Below are positions 10,230 through 22,178 of a stretch of DNA of 64,000 nucleotides, piece after piece. This stretch comes from Macrolepiota albuminosa (taxonomy: Eukaryota; Basidiomycota; Agaricomycetes; Agaricales; Agaricaceae). The position numbers and the translations under genes are program-made. The notes below the pieces were generated by a model. That model did not search any database. It was not told the DNA's origin and worked only from the letters and a program-made list of their open reading frames with translations. Where the stretch lies: the NCBI GenBank assembly GCA_027475525.1, contig JAMWFC010000038.1, forward strand, positions 248,001-312,000, given 5' to 3'. The first letter of the stretch is position 1. Every line of letters begins with the position of its first letter.

Positions 10230-13200
10230 CTAATCTGGTGGAATAACATCCAAACCATCTCCTAATTCTTTCATTTTTGTCAAGTCTTTCTCTTGCAAAC
10301 CCACGATCCCATTTTTAGTAACCCCGTTATCCGTAAGAGTGCCATCCTTATCGAGCTTAGTCTTCTGGCAATTGCATGACTGAAGGATTGATTGGATACG
10401 GTCTGAATCCTTTAACAAAGCCAAAGCCCTGTCCGAAGCTATGAATTTTGACACAGATCGGCTCGCTGTCACGATCGGCCCGGCGATAATGATGCCGTGG
10501 ACAAGTACTGCAACACCATCGCTCTCTATTCCGTTACAGAGTCTTTTCTTTTTTCTGTAAAAATTATGAGTTGATTATGTGCTAGGTCGAGAGAAAGGCG
10601 GCTCTTACTCAATGGTCAGTTTTGAACAGCCTGCGCGGGTAATCAATTGTTTGAGGGTGGACACTGGATCCCATACAAGAGATGGAGATAAAACAGATAG
10701 AATCGCTTCCATTACAACTTCAGCGACGGCAGCGGCTTTTTCATAATTATAGGCAGAATCAACAAGTACAGCTCCCATTATACTTTCGAAGCCGTCGCTG
10801 AGAGCTTTTGGCGGATCATACTTCCATCCTTGTTCAACAATCTCTTCGCTTGTTGTAGATTGCAGAAGGGGAACGTATGAATCAATTGCCTCTGTCAAGT
10901 CCACACTGTTGATAAGCAAGATGTGATGTAGATTTAAACGTCGAATGGCAAGATATGCCAACGATGGGGAGCAAACTGCCTTTGCTTTTGGTAATGATAA
11001 TTGGTGAGAAGTTGCGTTGGGGAACTTTTTATAGAGATAGTCGAGGACAACCAGATCCAATAGAGCTGTATGGGTATGACGAGAGTAAAGCGACGAGAGG
11101 GTATATCATTACAATGAAAACTCACCATCGCCAAGAAATTCTAGACGCTGATAGGGAGGACCTCCTGAGGTTGAACAAATTGAAGGATGAGTTACAGCTT
11201 CTACCAGAAGTTCGGGTCGATGGAAGGTATAACCAAGGCGATCTTCTAAATCAAGAAAATACTGTGCGACTGTACCAGCCACTGGAGGCCGACTGTATCG
11301 TAAGGACCACGGGGTAGGGCCGCCGAAGGAAAGGCGAAGCGATGTTCCTGTGCGAAGGGCCATGGGGATACCACCGGTCAAGAAACTCGAGCCGAGAATG
11401 GCCTCCATGCAGTCCTGTAAACTTCGACGAGGATATCGCCGAGACACGTGCCTGTTCGCCGATGGATTCAACGACTTGTTGACACTCTCCAGATACCTCC
11501 ATGTGCGAACGTTATGGTGCTCACTTGTTACATATGCCTCGAGCCCGATGTCCTTCGCACGAGCAAGCAGGAAACGGTTAGAAATAGAACTCGTCCTAAG
11601 GATGGATAATTGGCCTTCATGACAATGAGGGTACTTATTATATAGATGGACGGCGGTACATAGCTTGAGAACAGCATCACCTAAAGTTTCAAGTCGCTGA
11701 TTACTGTAATCCATGTCAGCGCAAGGCAGAGTGAGAGCTTCGACAAGGAGGTCCTCCCTAATTGGCGGAAGACCAAGTTCAAAGCAAGCGCGGTGAGCGC
11801 GATAGATGCCACTGATTCGATAACATAAAGCGGGAAGGACTTCGAAGGCTCTACGGACATGAGGCGACATAGTGAACCACCGAAATGAGTCTCGTGGCGC
11901 AACGAGGCCGTCGGGTACTGTTTGCACCATATTGGCGGTGCTTGTTGTCTCAGGATGAAGAGTATATATACCGTTGGGAGAACGAGGAATCAAATGTGCT
12001 TCCACTAATGGGCCATCTTTAGGAACACGCGCAACCCACTTCCTCCTTGTCCATTTCTGGACAAAATACTCGTAGTAGCTTCGATAACCTGCTTCGCGTG
12101 AACCCGGCGGTGGTTGTGACATGGGTGTCAGGTCATTACGGATATTGTGAAGCAGATAAGGCCTGCCGAACTGGTTTGCATTCATAATTATAAGGTTGTC
12201 AAAGTCATCCTCAGTGATGACGCTCCAATCGGAAGACCCACGAGGACCTGCAACTAGTGATTCCATGGCATCAAAGTCAACCTCACAAGATGCAGCGAGA
12301 GGGACAAGAAACAGGCTCGTGGGAAGGGTGAATGGTCGTGCCGTGACGCGTAGCCATATGCCCAACCTCGTGAATTCTAGCATTAGCCTTCTTCTGTGCA
12401 ATTCATCTTCTTCGCTTTCAAAAACCATTGGTCGACCTTGTCTTGTCTCTACAAGCTGACCGCAGACAATAATGACAGGCGGTAGCTTGGTTCCAGTTAC
12501 AAGACCAGCGGCAAGTCGATTGTCGATATAAACAGGATGAAGCCACAGACTGCGTCCTGTGGTCCAAGGATCATGAACAAGGACATCCAACATGACGGGA
12601 ACCTGCGAGACATCAGTGATAGGACGACCGTCTGCATCCTCGGTTTCTTTCCCTTTGGAACCAGAGACAGGTAAGAGGAAGTCGTCAAAAACGTTGAGCT
12701 CGTGCAATCGCTTGACGGCCATGAAAGCAGCAGCACGCCTCGCCTCCTTCTTTGAACGTCGAGGTGGTCCATTGAAGGTGAGATCATTGGGTGTAAGAGG
12801 GATAGTGGATGGTAAGACGAGTGTGGTTTCGAAGTCACCTATATACTTCGGAGGCGTAAAGGAATCTTTGGGAAGGAGAGAGAAGAGGCGATTGAGAAGC
12901 GACATGGAGTTATCGTAGGTGAGGACTGCCCCGGTCGAGCTTACAACGTATCTCTCACGCTCCGCAAGGTCTGCAGGTCCAGCGTCATCATCCTCAGAAT
13001 CGTCTTCACGTGAGTTATCTTCTAATGAATGACGAGACCGGTAAATTTCGTTGATCTCTGGTTCAACAGTTTTTAACATCTGATATCGAGAGATATTTGC
13101 GTTGTCGCCTTTTTGTACCATCACGATGAACGTTGAGGCTTTGTTTCTAGTCCGACCGCGAGACTGGACGTATCCTACCATGTGGGCCAGTGGGTCAAAG

Positions 13201-14896
13201 CGTATGACAAGGTCGCATGCCTGCGCAGTAAGTATAATCATACCATATAGTGGCATGAAGAGCGAAAAATATCATACCGGAAAGTCAAGTCCCTCTTCAG
13301 CTACTGAAGTTGCAATTACTAGAAATGATTGTAAAAATTAGCGGTCTTTCCACGCGAGAAACTTACAGAGATCGATATCGCCACGACGAAATGACTCCGA
13401 AATGATTGTAAAAATTAGCGGTCTTTCCACGCGAGAAACTTACAGAGATCGATATCGCCACGACGAAATGACTCCGCAAAATTCTTGAGTCCAGCAGGGG
13501 TTGGTTTTCCAATCCCGTCGCTATTGACGCCCTGTCCCATCAGTGCACCACAACGAAGAAGGCCCTTGATCCCTGGAAGCATAGGCAGAATCTGAGCCAG
13601 ATAGGTAGCTGTCTGTCGTTGCTCCACGAATACAATTCCCTGAAAACCAGGCTTATGGTAAGCAAGAAGCAGCTCCACCAAGGTTCGTATTTTCGGAGTA
13701 CACCACGTTAGAGGAACAGTGCTGGCCGTGAGAGCATCCATTGAGAGCAATTCTTTGAAACCAACATAAATTTGTTGAATCTGCCAGAAATCAGCAGGTA
13801 GAGGCTTCACTTCTTTCGATGGCAGGCCGATCTCGGCAGAAAGTTGTGTTGATTGTACGTTGCTCATATATAGATCGTGGATATAGGGAATGTGGCGTTC
13901 TAGTTCACCGTGCAGAAAGAGTGAAGCTGCGTATGGCCCTAAGTCGTAGTAGGTTGAATAATATCGTGTCTCTAGTACATTCCACGGTATCTCAAGTTCT
14001 TCCCAGATATTTCTTTCAAATACTTGGAGATAGTCCCACAACGTCGGTGAAGGAAAATCGGGATATGAATCTTCGGGGGATGGGTATTGTTTAATTATCT
14101 ATTGCGAAAAATGAATCTCAACCCCAAAGATGTCGATGGACCTACTTCGACTGGTTTTGATGAATGTTCTTGTAGCTCATCGAGGTGGGCACGAACACCG
14201 ATGACTTTGCAATCCATATTGGCTTCAAGGGTATTCAAAGATCCTATTGGGTCCTTGGGGTTCCATATAGGTGAGGCTGTCATCCCGAAAATCTTCGGAC
14301 GGCGAGCGGTTGCAGGTGTTTGAAAGTATTCGCGCATAATACCGTTATAAGGGTGGTTTTTCCGGGCATGATGACATTCATCAAAGATCAGTAAGGATAC
14401 CCTGTCGATGCTCCAGATAGAGTGAGTCAGAATGTTGAGGAAAATCTGGGCTACAAAGGACTATCAGTGCATCAAGATCATCGGAGAAGAGAATTAGTAC
14501 CGGTCATCACGAAAACATCATGGCTGTCAAACCGCTTCTTCCATTGAGCTCTGTCCGCTAAATCTATGTCAAGGGCTCCATGCAGCTTGATTACTCGTAG
14601 AGGAGTGTTTTGGGCGATAAAATTCCCTTGTTGTTCTACCAGAGCAACTTTGGGAACGAGAAATATGACAACTCTGTCCTTTGAAGTTTCCAAAGCAGAT
14701 ATCCAGCGAATGAGCAAGAGACCAATGAACGTCTTGCCAGATCCAGTATCCAACGCAGCGATGATATTCCCTAAGCATCCTTATAGCCAAGAATCTTCAC
14801 TGGTGATACAGATACAACATCACCCTCACCTGTTTGAGCCTTTGCAAACACTTCTTCCTGATATCGACGAGGTAGCAATTTTTCTGAATACTCCAT
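10230..14896 (-). CDS. Dicer-like endoribonuclease, complete, 8 exons
   Basis: Exons 14830-14896, 14501-14770, 14146-14450, 13444-14098, 13278-13318, 11126-13220, 10609-11065 and 10230-10554 give 1404 aa, the usual Dicer size. It cuts double-stranded RNA into small RNAs for silencing. Domains in order: DExD/H helicase with Walker A DTGSGKT, DECHH box and GMTASP motif (residues ~20-200); helicase C with QSRGRTR motif VI (~300-500); Dicer dimerisation domain around a GPPRRSKKEARRAAAF helix (~530-620); RNase IIIa with LETLGDAV and a downstream DCMEAILG glutamate (~905-1060); RNase IIIb with LEFLGDALLD and DGFESIMG (~1100-1260); then a Lys-rich tail. Both RNase III sites keep their acidic residues. 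No clear PAZ domain is visible. Intron 4 is 125 nt as written but 48 nt once one 77-bp unit is removed. It is divergent from the RRF gene with 236 bp between start codons. Confidence 0.95.
13322..13476. repeat. 77-bp exact tandem duplication (join 5)
   Basis: 13322-13398 is repeated at 13399-13475, with one further matching base. It doubles the end of Dicer exon 4 and its donor site. Removing one unit leaves a normal 48-nt intron. Confidence 0.95.
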
Positions 14897-15132
14897 TACA
14901 GACGGAAGAAAGAAAGTCGTAAAATTATGGTCTCAAGTTAGGGATTAGAGTCATGCCAGTGGTTGCTACTGGTAATAGAACCAGATCATAAAGCAACTCT
15001 TGCAGACCGTGTCCAGAAGCAACTAAATACTCCTACATAACCAAAAGGAGCCAAGCCAAATATCGCGTCTGTCAAAGAAGGATCACGTGCAATATTATAG
15101 ACCACCTCCGACAAAAAAGGAACCAGTCCAGA
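14897..15132. promoter_or_regulatory. Shared divergent promoter region, Dicer / RRF
   Basis: Only 236 bp separate the Dicer start codon (minus) from the ribosome recycling factor start codon (plus), so both promoters must lie here. No TATA box is convincing. Confidence 0.4.
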
Positions 15133-16091
15133 ATGTCTTTGCCTTTTTTTCGCCTGACCGTCTTTGCTCGACGGCAACTCCTACGCCATAATGGGCCGCT
15201 TTCCAGCCGCCAAATACCTTTTGGCACTCGCACCTATGCATCTGTGAAGAAACAGGCCAAATCCACCTCAAACCTCGTCCCTGGCTCCCGGCAACCCATA
15301 ACCGATCCTGCGGCCCAGGAAGAGTATTCCAAAGCCGAATCCGCCATGAAAGCCGCCGTGGATTGGTACGGAAAGGATTGTGCGATGCTCGAATCGCGTG
15401 CTAGTGGACGTGTCACCCCAGCTCTGCTTTCCCCGGTTCGTGTCAAACTCCCTGATGTGGATTCAGAAATGCGTCTGGAGGAAGTAGCAACCGTCGGCAT
15501 CAGGGAAGGCTCAATGTTACTGGTTACTGCTTTCGAAGAAAATGTTAACAATCATTTCTCCTTCATTTTAATTTCAACTCACCTGCGTCAATGTTACTGG
15601 TTACTGCTTTCGAAGAAAATGTTAACAATCATTTCTCCTTCATTTTAATTTCAACTCACCTGCGCCTTAGTAGACCTTGAAGTACATTGAGCAAGCGATC
15701 TATGATGCAAAAATTCCTAGCGTAACACCTCAAAAACAGGATAGTCGCACTATCAGGATACCAATGCCCAAGTATGCTATTGCTTTTGGAAATATGTACT
15801 AAGCTATTGACTCCTACTTTAGGCCAACCGTGGACGCTAGACTTGCTCTGTATACTAAGGCACAACGCAAGGCAGAAGAGATCCGAGTCCAAGTCAGAAA
15901 GCAGCACCAGACGAGTCTCAAGCGTGGCAAATACGCTAAACATTCCATTGAGCTAGAAGAGGTCAGCATCGACTTGGTTTTCTTTATCTTGAATTTAATA
16001 TTTGTGGCAGTTCCAAAAATTGACGGATCGATATGTTGGCGAAGTTGACAAGATCCTCGCGAGTCTAAAAAAGGCTACGGGTGCTAAGTAG
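15133..16091 (+). CDS. RRF1: Ribosome recycling factor, mitochondrial
   Basis: Exons 15133-15543, 15674-15771, 15823-15961 and 16011-16091 give 242 aa. RRF frees ribosomes from mRNA after termination. The first ~40 residues are basic and hydroxylated (FRLTVFARRQLLRH ...) and look like a mitochondrial targeting sequence. The RRF fold follows: a helix with ESRASGRVTPALL (the conserved Arg region), the beta domain with EVATVGIREGSMLLV, then DSRTIRIPMPKPT, the hallmark RRF beta-hairpin and linker, and the long charged C-terminal helices ending DKILASLKKATGAK. The first intron uses a less common GTTAAC donor and is 130 nt as written because it carries an extra 77-bp unit; collapsed it is 53 nt. 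Family identity is firm. Confidence 0.93.
15511..15664. repeat. 77-bp exact tandem duplication (join 6)
   Basis: 15511-15587 is repeated exactly at 15588-15664. It doubles the last codons of RRF exon 1 and most of intron 1. Confidence 0.95.
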
Positions 16092-16604
16092 TCTTCTCAA
16101 CCTGTGTGGACCTTAGCGTTCTGTATACAGTGATTAGAACAAAGCTTTTTCTTACACCAACCCTTTACCTGAAACTTTCATGATTTACGATAGTAATTTC
16201 CGTTCCATATGGCAAAGGCAAAAACGGTGCGGGTGTGGTGGCTGACCGTCGAACGAACTTCTTTGTTCAGGGTGATCAATTATCACTCTGTTCACAAAAT
16301 CATTTACTGTAAATCTAGAAACGTCTTTCATGTTTGCTGCGAACATATATAGATCATCGTATGAATACTGGAGAACTTTATTTTTCGGTGCGGCCTTCGA
16401 CTGATGAATGACGTATGCAAATCGAACACGTGACCCGATTTTGCAGACGGGTTTCTCGGAGCAAAGACACCTTCGTACCTTCGTAGCACCCCTTCCGCAG
16501 CACGCAGTGATAAATTGTATCAATAAAAGTTACAAGAGAAACCCGTCTCCGCAAAATCTTCGATTCCCCTCTAACCTTCAACTCAAAACCCAATCTAGGC
16601 TTTC
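16092..16604. other. Intergenic, between RRF and phosducin-like gene
   Basis: About 0.5 kb with no coding support on either strand. It holds the promoter of the downstream gene; no clear element was found. Confidence 0.5.
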
Positions 16605-17577
16605 ATGGCAGTTAACCCCAACGAAGATACAGAATTGTATGAATTATAGCCTCCATTATCTATTCCGATCTCATCGAAAAAAAAAACTCAGCAATGATGC
16701 CCTTCGCAAGCATGGTATCCTACCGCCTAGAGAACCAACTCCTCCATCACCATCGCCACCACCTTCACCCACCTTTGATGATCTACTGAACGATTTCACT
16801 CCGTCTGAACTGCAACAGTTAAGCGAAGATGCTAAAGACGACGAGACGGAACGGGCGATTGCTGCGTACAGGCTTCAGCGTCTGGCCGAGGATCGCAAGG
16901 CAGATAAGAGAGCTCGCTTTGGCCGTGTATATCCAATCGGAAGGGACGATTATACTCGAGAAGTCACGGAAGCAAGTAAGATTAGTGAAGATGATGACGA
17001 GGAACAGACAGGGACTGGTGTGGTTTGCTTCCTATACAAAGATGGGTGAGCTATCCTTCATGAGTACCTATAATCTCTGTCCCTACGCTTATCATGATAC
17101 AGCATCCCTCGGTCAGATCGAGCTTTCCAGCACATCCGACTACTCTCCGAGCGCTACCCGCGAACGAAATTTGTTTCAATTGTGGGCGACAAGTGCATAC
17201 CGAATTTGCCTGACAGTCGCGTGCCCATGATTATTGTTTACAAGAAAGGAGAAATCCGCAACCAGGTTGTTGCCTGGGGCGCTGACCAGGAAAGACGAAT
17301 AGAAGGTATCATCTACTATTTTTTCCCTTTGAAAGCCATATTTAACTTATTGTGATGTGTAGAACTGGAAGCAATTCTTTTGGTCACAGGCGCACTCCAC
17401 ATGCCAGAGCGACGGCCCGAACAGCGGCGCAGGGTCAGCGAGAGTGACGATGACGATCCCTCCTCACGTATGCGATCAAAAGCTACATCAACTAACGGCA
17501 AGTTACAGAGGAATATACGGGGTGGCTCAAAATCGAAGGGTGATGACTCTGACTCTGATTTTGACTTTGACTTGTAA
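16605..17577 (+). CDS. Phosducin-like protein (Plp2/PhLP2-3 type)
   Basis: Exons 16605-16636, 16692-17045, 17103-17305 and 17363-17577 give 267 aa. The start MAVNPNEDTE followed by DALRKHGILPPRE is the standard N-terminus of fungal Plp2/VIAF homologs. An acidic helix (ELQQLSEDAKDDE) precedes the thioredoxin-like domain, which begins at FGRVYPIGRDDYTREVTEAS and continues with VVCFLYKDG, FVSIVGDKCIPNLPD and VPMIIVYKKGEIRNQ. These proteins act in the cytosol with the CCT/TRiC chaperonin to help fold actin and tubulin. The thioredoxin CxxC is absent, as usual in this family. The tail is Arg/Ser/Asp-rich and ends in alternating Asp/Ser/Phe, which could hold phosphorylation sites. The first exon is only 32 nt. 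Confidence 0.93.
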
Positions 17578-17771
17578 CATGTGTCTATTGTCTACATCAA
17601 AATACCTCTAATCCACCAGATACCCAGTCAATGAACATTATACACGGGATTGGAAAAAAGGAAGGAAGCTTAGCGCCATTAATCAGAAACCCATGAGTCA
17701 TCTGTCACCGGGCTTAGGCAAAGGCAAAGGGCATGGTACCCTAACTGGTGAATGTGGCTGCCGCATAACTG

Positions 17772-20184
17772 TCACTGTTTGATAAAGGGTGTGCCTAAAT
17801 ACGAGACGTTTCTGTCACAACGGTATGCTTCATGTGCCTCATCAATAACGTACCTCTCCCTGATGTGATTTGTTATCAAAGCAGCATTACCAAACAGATT
17901 GCAAATGTGGCAACGGAAAAAAGGCTCTTCACTGACAATTTGAGCTACAGCAGTAGCATAAAATGGATCTTTGGAATCCAGTCTAAACCACTTTGGTGGT
18001 GGGAGCTGTCTGGAAATCCTAATATGATCGATGGCATGCATGACCTGAAGTTTACCAAGACCTTGTCAGCCACATGATATCCTCCTATTCAAAAAGGAGA
18101 AATAGTACCGCTCGTCTCCACGACATAACCAACCTGCCATCAGTCGAACATCTACAAGACTCACATTCGAAGAGGAAAGACGACCCATCCATTGTGGCTG
18201 CCGTCGTTGTGTCCGGATCATAGCCACCAGCAGCGACAATGGACCGGGCGGCAAGGTAAGCACCTTCATGAAAGGAGATTCGGTCACCGCCAAAGTTCCA
18301 AAACTCTTGCTGCAAGTCATCAAAGAGGCGGGCCAATAGTTCCGAGTTATACTCGCGATCATGGCGCCGAGCAAAGGCCGATGGGTGTATTAAAATATCC
18401 TGTTGACCGATAGGCTCCCTGTATCCGGAACCATCGCAGAAGAAAAAAGTGGTCGCTAGATCCAGATGCGCGATGCTAACGGCCGATGGTATTAACGCGG
18501 ATTTCTGCATAATCTCTACAAGATCCAGCCGCTTTTGGCGGTGCCACATAGAGCAAAGCATAGATATGACATGGGGAGGTGGAAACTCATCAAAAGTAAT
18601 GATTTGGTCCACTGGGGAAACCTCAATCAGAGACTTAATGGGATATGCTTGCGAGAGTTCCGAAATCGGAACGGACATGTAATAACGTGAGGGACAGTGG
18701 TCGGAAATGTATTTCGCGAAAAGCCGTCGACGCCGCGTAATCTGTTCAAGTCGATGGTCTTCACGGAGCTTGGCTTCTACTTGGCCCATGAAATCGATCA
18801 AAGAGGGTTTTATGTTAGCCCATACTACGCGAAATGTATCAGCTTCCGGACGCAACGTTCAACCGGAGAAAAGCGGGAGTGGAAAGCTCACCACGTTCTG
18901 TGAGTTCCCCCGTCTTCCTTACAAGTTTATGGTGACGAAGCAGGTCTAAATCCATTCTTTCAATTACATCTCCATAACCTGTGGTACGCGAAGATCAAAA
19001 CGAAAATCAAACTGAGGTATGAAGGGGAGGATCTAGACGTACCACTGGAGATCAGGTTTCGAATAATCCTGAAGATATAAGAATCAGCCCGAGGTATGAA
19101 GGGGAGGATCTAGACGTACCACTGGAGATCAGGTTTCGAATAATCCTGAAGATATAAGAATCAGCCCGACTTGAACGCGTTGTTGTGAAAAAGCCCTACG
19201 CGTCCAATCGTCTTTGGCGAGCAGTAGCAAGATCATTGCTACGCTTTCGTACCTGGTTATGATGCCAAGCAGCCAAGCCGTCCTAAGCGTGACTTGGCTA
19301 AACAGGCCATGGGGTTTTGAGGTGAATACACTTACTGTAATACTAGCCCACGCTGCGTGATCACGTCGTGTTTTGTTAAGCCACATTTCCACTTCTTGTG
19401 GCCGACATTTCACAATCGCGTGTTGTTCGGATAATTGCTGAAGAATATCGATATTCACGATATTCTGACACGTGTCTCGGCTGGTTATTGGCGCGAATGA
19501 GGTATTATGGATGATCCTTCCAGTCAGGCGGGCGAACTCCCAACATTCCATTGGAAGCGACGAGAAAATGCCGCTTTGGCGTAACTTTTGAGCGCGCTGA
19601 AAACTTGCCCTTGTGATCAGCCACGGGATACGTCGGGTTGATAAATTGGCTTACTGGTAAGGAAAACACTTTGAGCACGATCTATTCTTGGTGGACCATA
19701 TAATTGCCGGGGCCCGTTCGGTACCACAATACTAGCGCAAACTCAAGAGCGGGTCAACAAGCGAAATGCGACAGAGCACCAACATGGCATAGCGGGGAGA
19801 ACATAAGGTTCGCGTACTCGGGCTCCGACATATTTGACGGGCAATCCGGGAGATCTTCGACGCAAGAGAGGGCACGCTGCCAAATCCATTTGGAACTGCG
19901 GCTGATGAGAAACGCGCGCATTCGCTTCCAAGACCGCGCGAGGCGCAAAAGGTCGAGCGGATGCAAGTACCCAAATATCTATATTGATACAGTCAGTTGA
20001 TATTGTGAGGATACATAAAGGGTTAGAATAACTTCACCACAAATAGAATATCCAGGGGAAGGTCAGGAAGCCGTGTAAGCCTTCCTCGGCGGCCTCGCAG
20101 TGGCTTCTGGGCTGCAGTTGAGGAGAATTGCACGGGATAAGGTACATGGACGGCCGCCTGCCTGACAGATTTTGATGGTGGCAT
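17772..20184 (-). CDS. F-box protein with CxxC zinc motifs, paralog A
   Basis: Ten exons: 20038-20184, 19784-19978, 19655-19731, 19336-19603, 19200-19282, 19120-19145, 18892-18978, 18109-18842, 17854-18044 and 17772-17811, giving 615 aa. An N-terminal basic stretch leads into an F-box (RLPDLPLDILF ... LHPLDLLRLARS), expected to bind Skp1 in an SCF ubiquitin ligase. A four-Cys pattern follows (CHYC ... CSKC), then a charged middle, a second Cys pair (FECESCRC) and a near-C-terminal C2H2-like segment (FRCHICNLFG...NHIRE). The target is unknown. The gene shares exon order, intron phases, a 195-nt second exon and a 26-nt exon with the copy at 26920-29565, so the two are clear paralogs in opposite orientation. 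The exon at 19336-19603 covers a region where the paralog has an intron, so an intron may be hidden there. One intron carries a 77-bp join. Confidence 0.82.
19014..19168. repeat. 77-bp exact tandem duplication (join 7)
   Basis: 19014-19090 is repeated at 19091-19167, with two further matching bases at the boundary. It contains the 26-nt exon of F-box paralog A, so that exon appears twice. Collapsing it reduces the intron from 141 to 64 nt. Confidence 0.95.
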
Positions 20185-21307
20185 TGAGAGAAGTTGGAGG
20201 GGGAGTGGAAAAAAGGGCGAGCCTTTTATACGAGCGAACGGCCTAACGTTGGTCCGCATCGACAACCTCCCCTTTATGAAGGGTGAGGCGACCACGTGAT
20301 GGGATATGGGTGTCCCGGAACGTATAAACGACAGATTGAGGTAGCCATTTTCCCTCTTCCAGGGCCGCGATATCAATGAAGCGACAGCGTGGCCAGAGGG
20401 ATAGTCGCACACAATAGCAGCGGATACTTTGGCTTCATGGGGAACATTAGTGGGGTTCTCACTAAAAGTAAGTTAGTCAGCACTATGTTGCCTTGAAATT
20501 GGTGGCGTGATAGGTAGTATTTTATATTGAGATCGCCGGCCTTAATCGGGAAAGCTACCAATGAAGTTTGAAGCTTAACGGTGCGCCGCAAGACGTGTGT
20601 TTGCACAGGATATGCGTCGGATTTAATAAATATTGTCACCATGTGAGCATTGTAGTCATGGAGTGAAGGATCTCCTCCTCCCGGTCTTTAAAACGCGAAC
20701 TTCAATCGCACGCGTCAGGTACGTCCAATATTTGAGGCTATTAGTATTAACATTGACGTACTTAACAGGTCCGGAATTCGGGACTTGGGCCGACATGTAC
20801 ACCATATGTTGAAACCCACTTAAGCTCTACCCATTCACCCTCAAAATTTTAGTGACAGCTGGCCCTTCAGGATGGAGCGTGGATTTTCGAATGAATAAAG
20901 CAATGGGAGGCCAAAGATCGATTCGCGAGCATTCATCATTGAACGTTGGATGCCAAAGAAGGGAAAATTAGCGAAGTCGTCCAGGGAGTCCACTTGTAGT
21001 TGGAAGTCACTGTTTCAAAGGAGAATCCATCATGCGATGACAGCCGGAATCTTCTGGAGAGAATTGAAGGGAAGGCGTTGATAGAACGGGACTGGAAGCT
21101 TCGTTTCACGACGGAAGGCCAGCTTTCAGCAATTTTGGCCAGTGCCGTCTCAGGGGCGCCGAGCTTGCACAATGTGGGGTAAAGGATGGTTGGCACTGAA
21201 GCACGTGAGTTCATAACCATTGTTCGACGCGTGACGTCATGGGCCACATTTTTTGGGATGGCCTATAAAGATTGCGCGGTTCGCTTGCTCTGGAGCACAG
21301 CTGCAGA
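20185..21307. other. Intergenic between divergent genes
   Basis: 1.1 kb between F-box paralog A (-) and the small gene at 21308 (+). Several short frames exist on both strands but none has convincing composition or splice context. It is presumed regulatory. Confidence 0.5.
21264..21269 (+). promoter_or_regulatory. TATA-like box upstream of 21308 gene
   Basis: TATAAA lies 44 bp before the proposed start codon, leaving room for only a very short leader. Confidence 0.4.
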
Positions 21308-21947
21308 ATGACTGGTGAGTCTCCTGCCGTCCATCCCACATTTGATCTCATTCCCGTGAGTAGGAATCAAGCGAGCCTCCCCAGGATCCGACTCCAGCAC
21401 CCGTCCATCAAAGTTTGCAAAGAATTCCGCTTCACAGTCGACCAAGAAAGCATCCAGGAAAGGGAGGAAGAAAGGGACAAAGGCACGTCTTCTCGTCATA
21501 TGTCACCATGTACTAAGTATTTCTCTCCGCTTTGCAATAATATTGCAGCCCTTTATTCTGGCTGAGACGTTCAAATCAACCGCCTCCCCTCTGCTTGTAA
21601 ATCTCGCCTATACACCGCCCGGGAATGCCGAAGAGATGGAAGTAAACAAGGTTGACCCTGGATCTATCGCGAACGTTATTTTGGCTCCGAGCACGTTCTC
21701 GACAGGAAGCTTTGGCTGGAAAGGAAGCAAGAGGGTCACAGTTGAGCTACCAAGTTTAAATGGGGATGAGACAGACAAGGTTGAGGTCATGCTAACGTGC
21801 GTCGCTTTTTTGAAATCCGAATTGCTATTTCTCTGACTAGCGCGTTTTAGCATCAATGCGACCGTGGTTGGCAGTAAACCCGTTCCAGCTGGTGAAACGA
21901 AAGACGCTGCGGAAGAATCCAGTAGTGAATCAAAGGAAGATCAATAA
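21308..21947 (+). CDS. Unrecognised small basic protein, 171 aa
   Basis: The proposed exons 21308-21314, 21385-21796 and 21851-21947 sum to 172 codons in frame with GT..AG junctions. The first exon contributes only MT plus one base. The N-terminal third is Lys/Ser-rich (around SQSTKKASRKGRKKGTK). The middle is a beta-rich stretch (DPGSIANVILAPSTF, GWKGSKRVTVELPSLNG). The tail is acidic/Ser-rich (EESSSESKEDQ). The part encoded by 21480-21545 is hydrophobic with unusual codons and may be an unrecognised intron. A nuclear role is possible from the basic/acidic layout, but I do not recognise the family. Confidence 0.5.
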
Positions 21948-22178
21948 TCCTTGCTTCTGAACAAACAAGTTGTGGCATTGATTATCTCGAGGCATCTCGT
22001 GCTCAGCAGATGTTTAAATATGTACTATATCTATCCAGCCCTGTTCGGGTATTCTTTGATCCTATTTAAACCTTGTTGCAATTGGGAGTAATGGAAATGT
22101 TGATGAATACATGTGTGAGTGAATGCGCCAAACAACTAGCGTGGTATCATAAGAGTTGTCACTGAAACGTCCAGTCGC

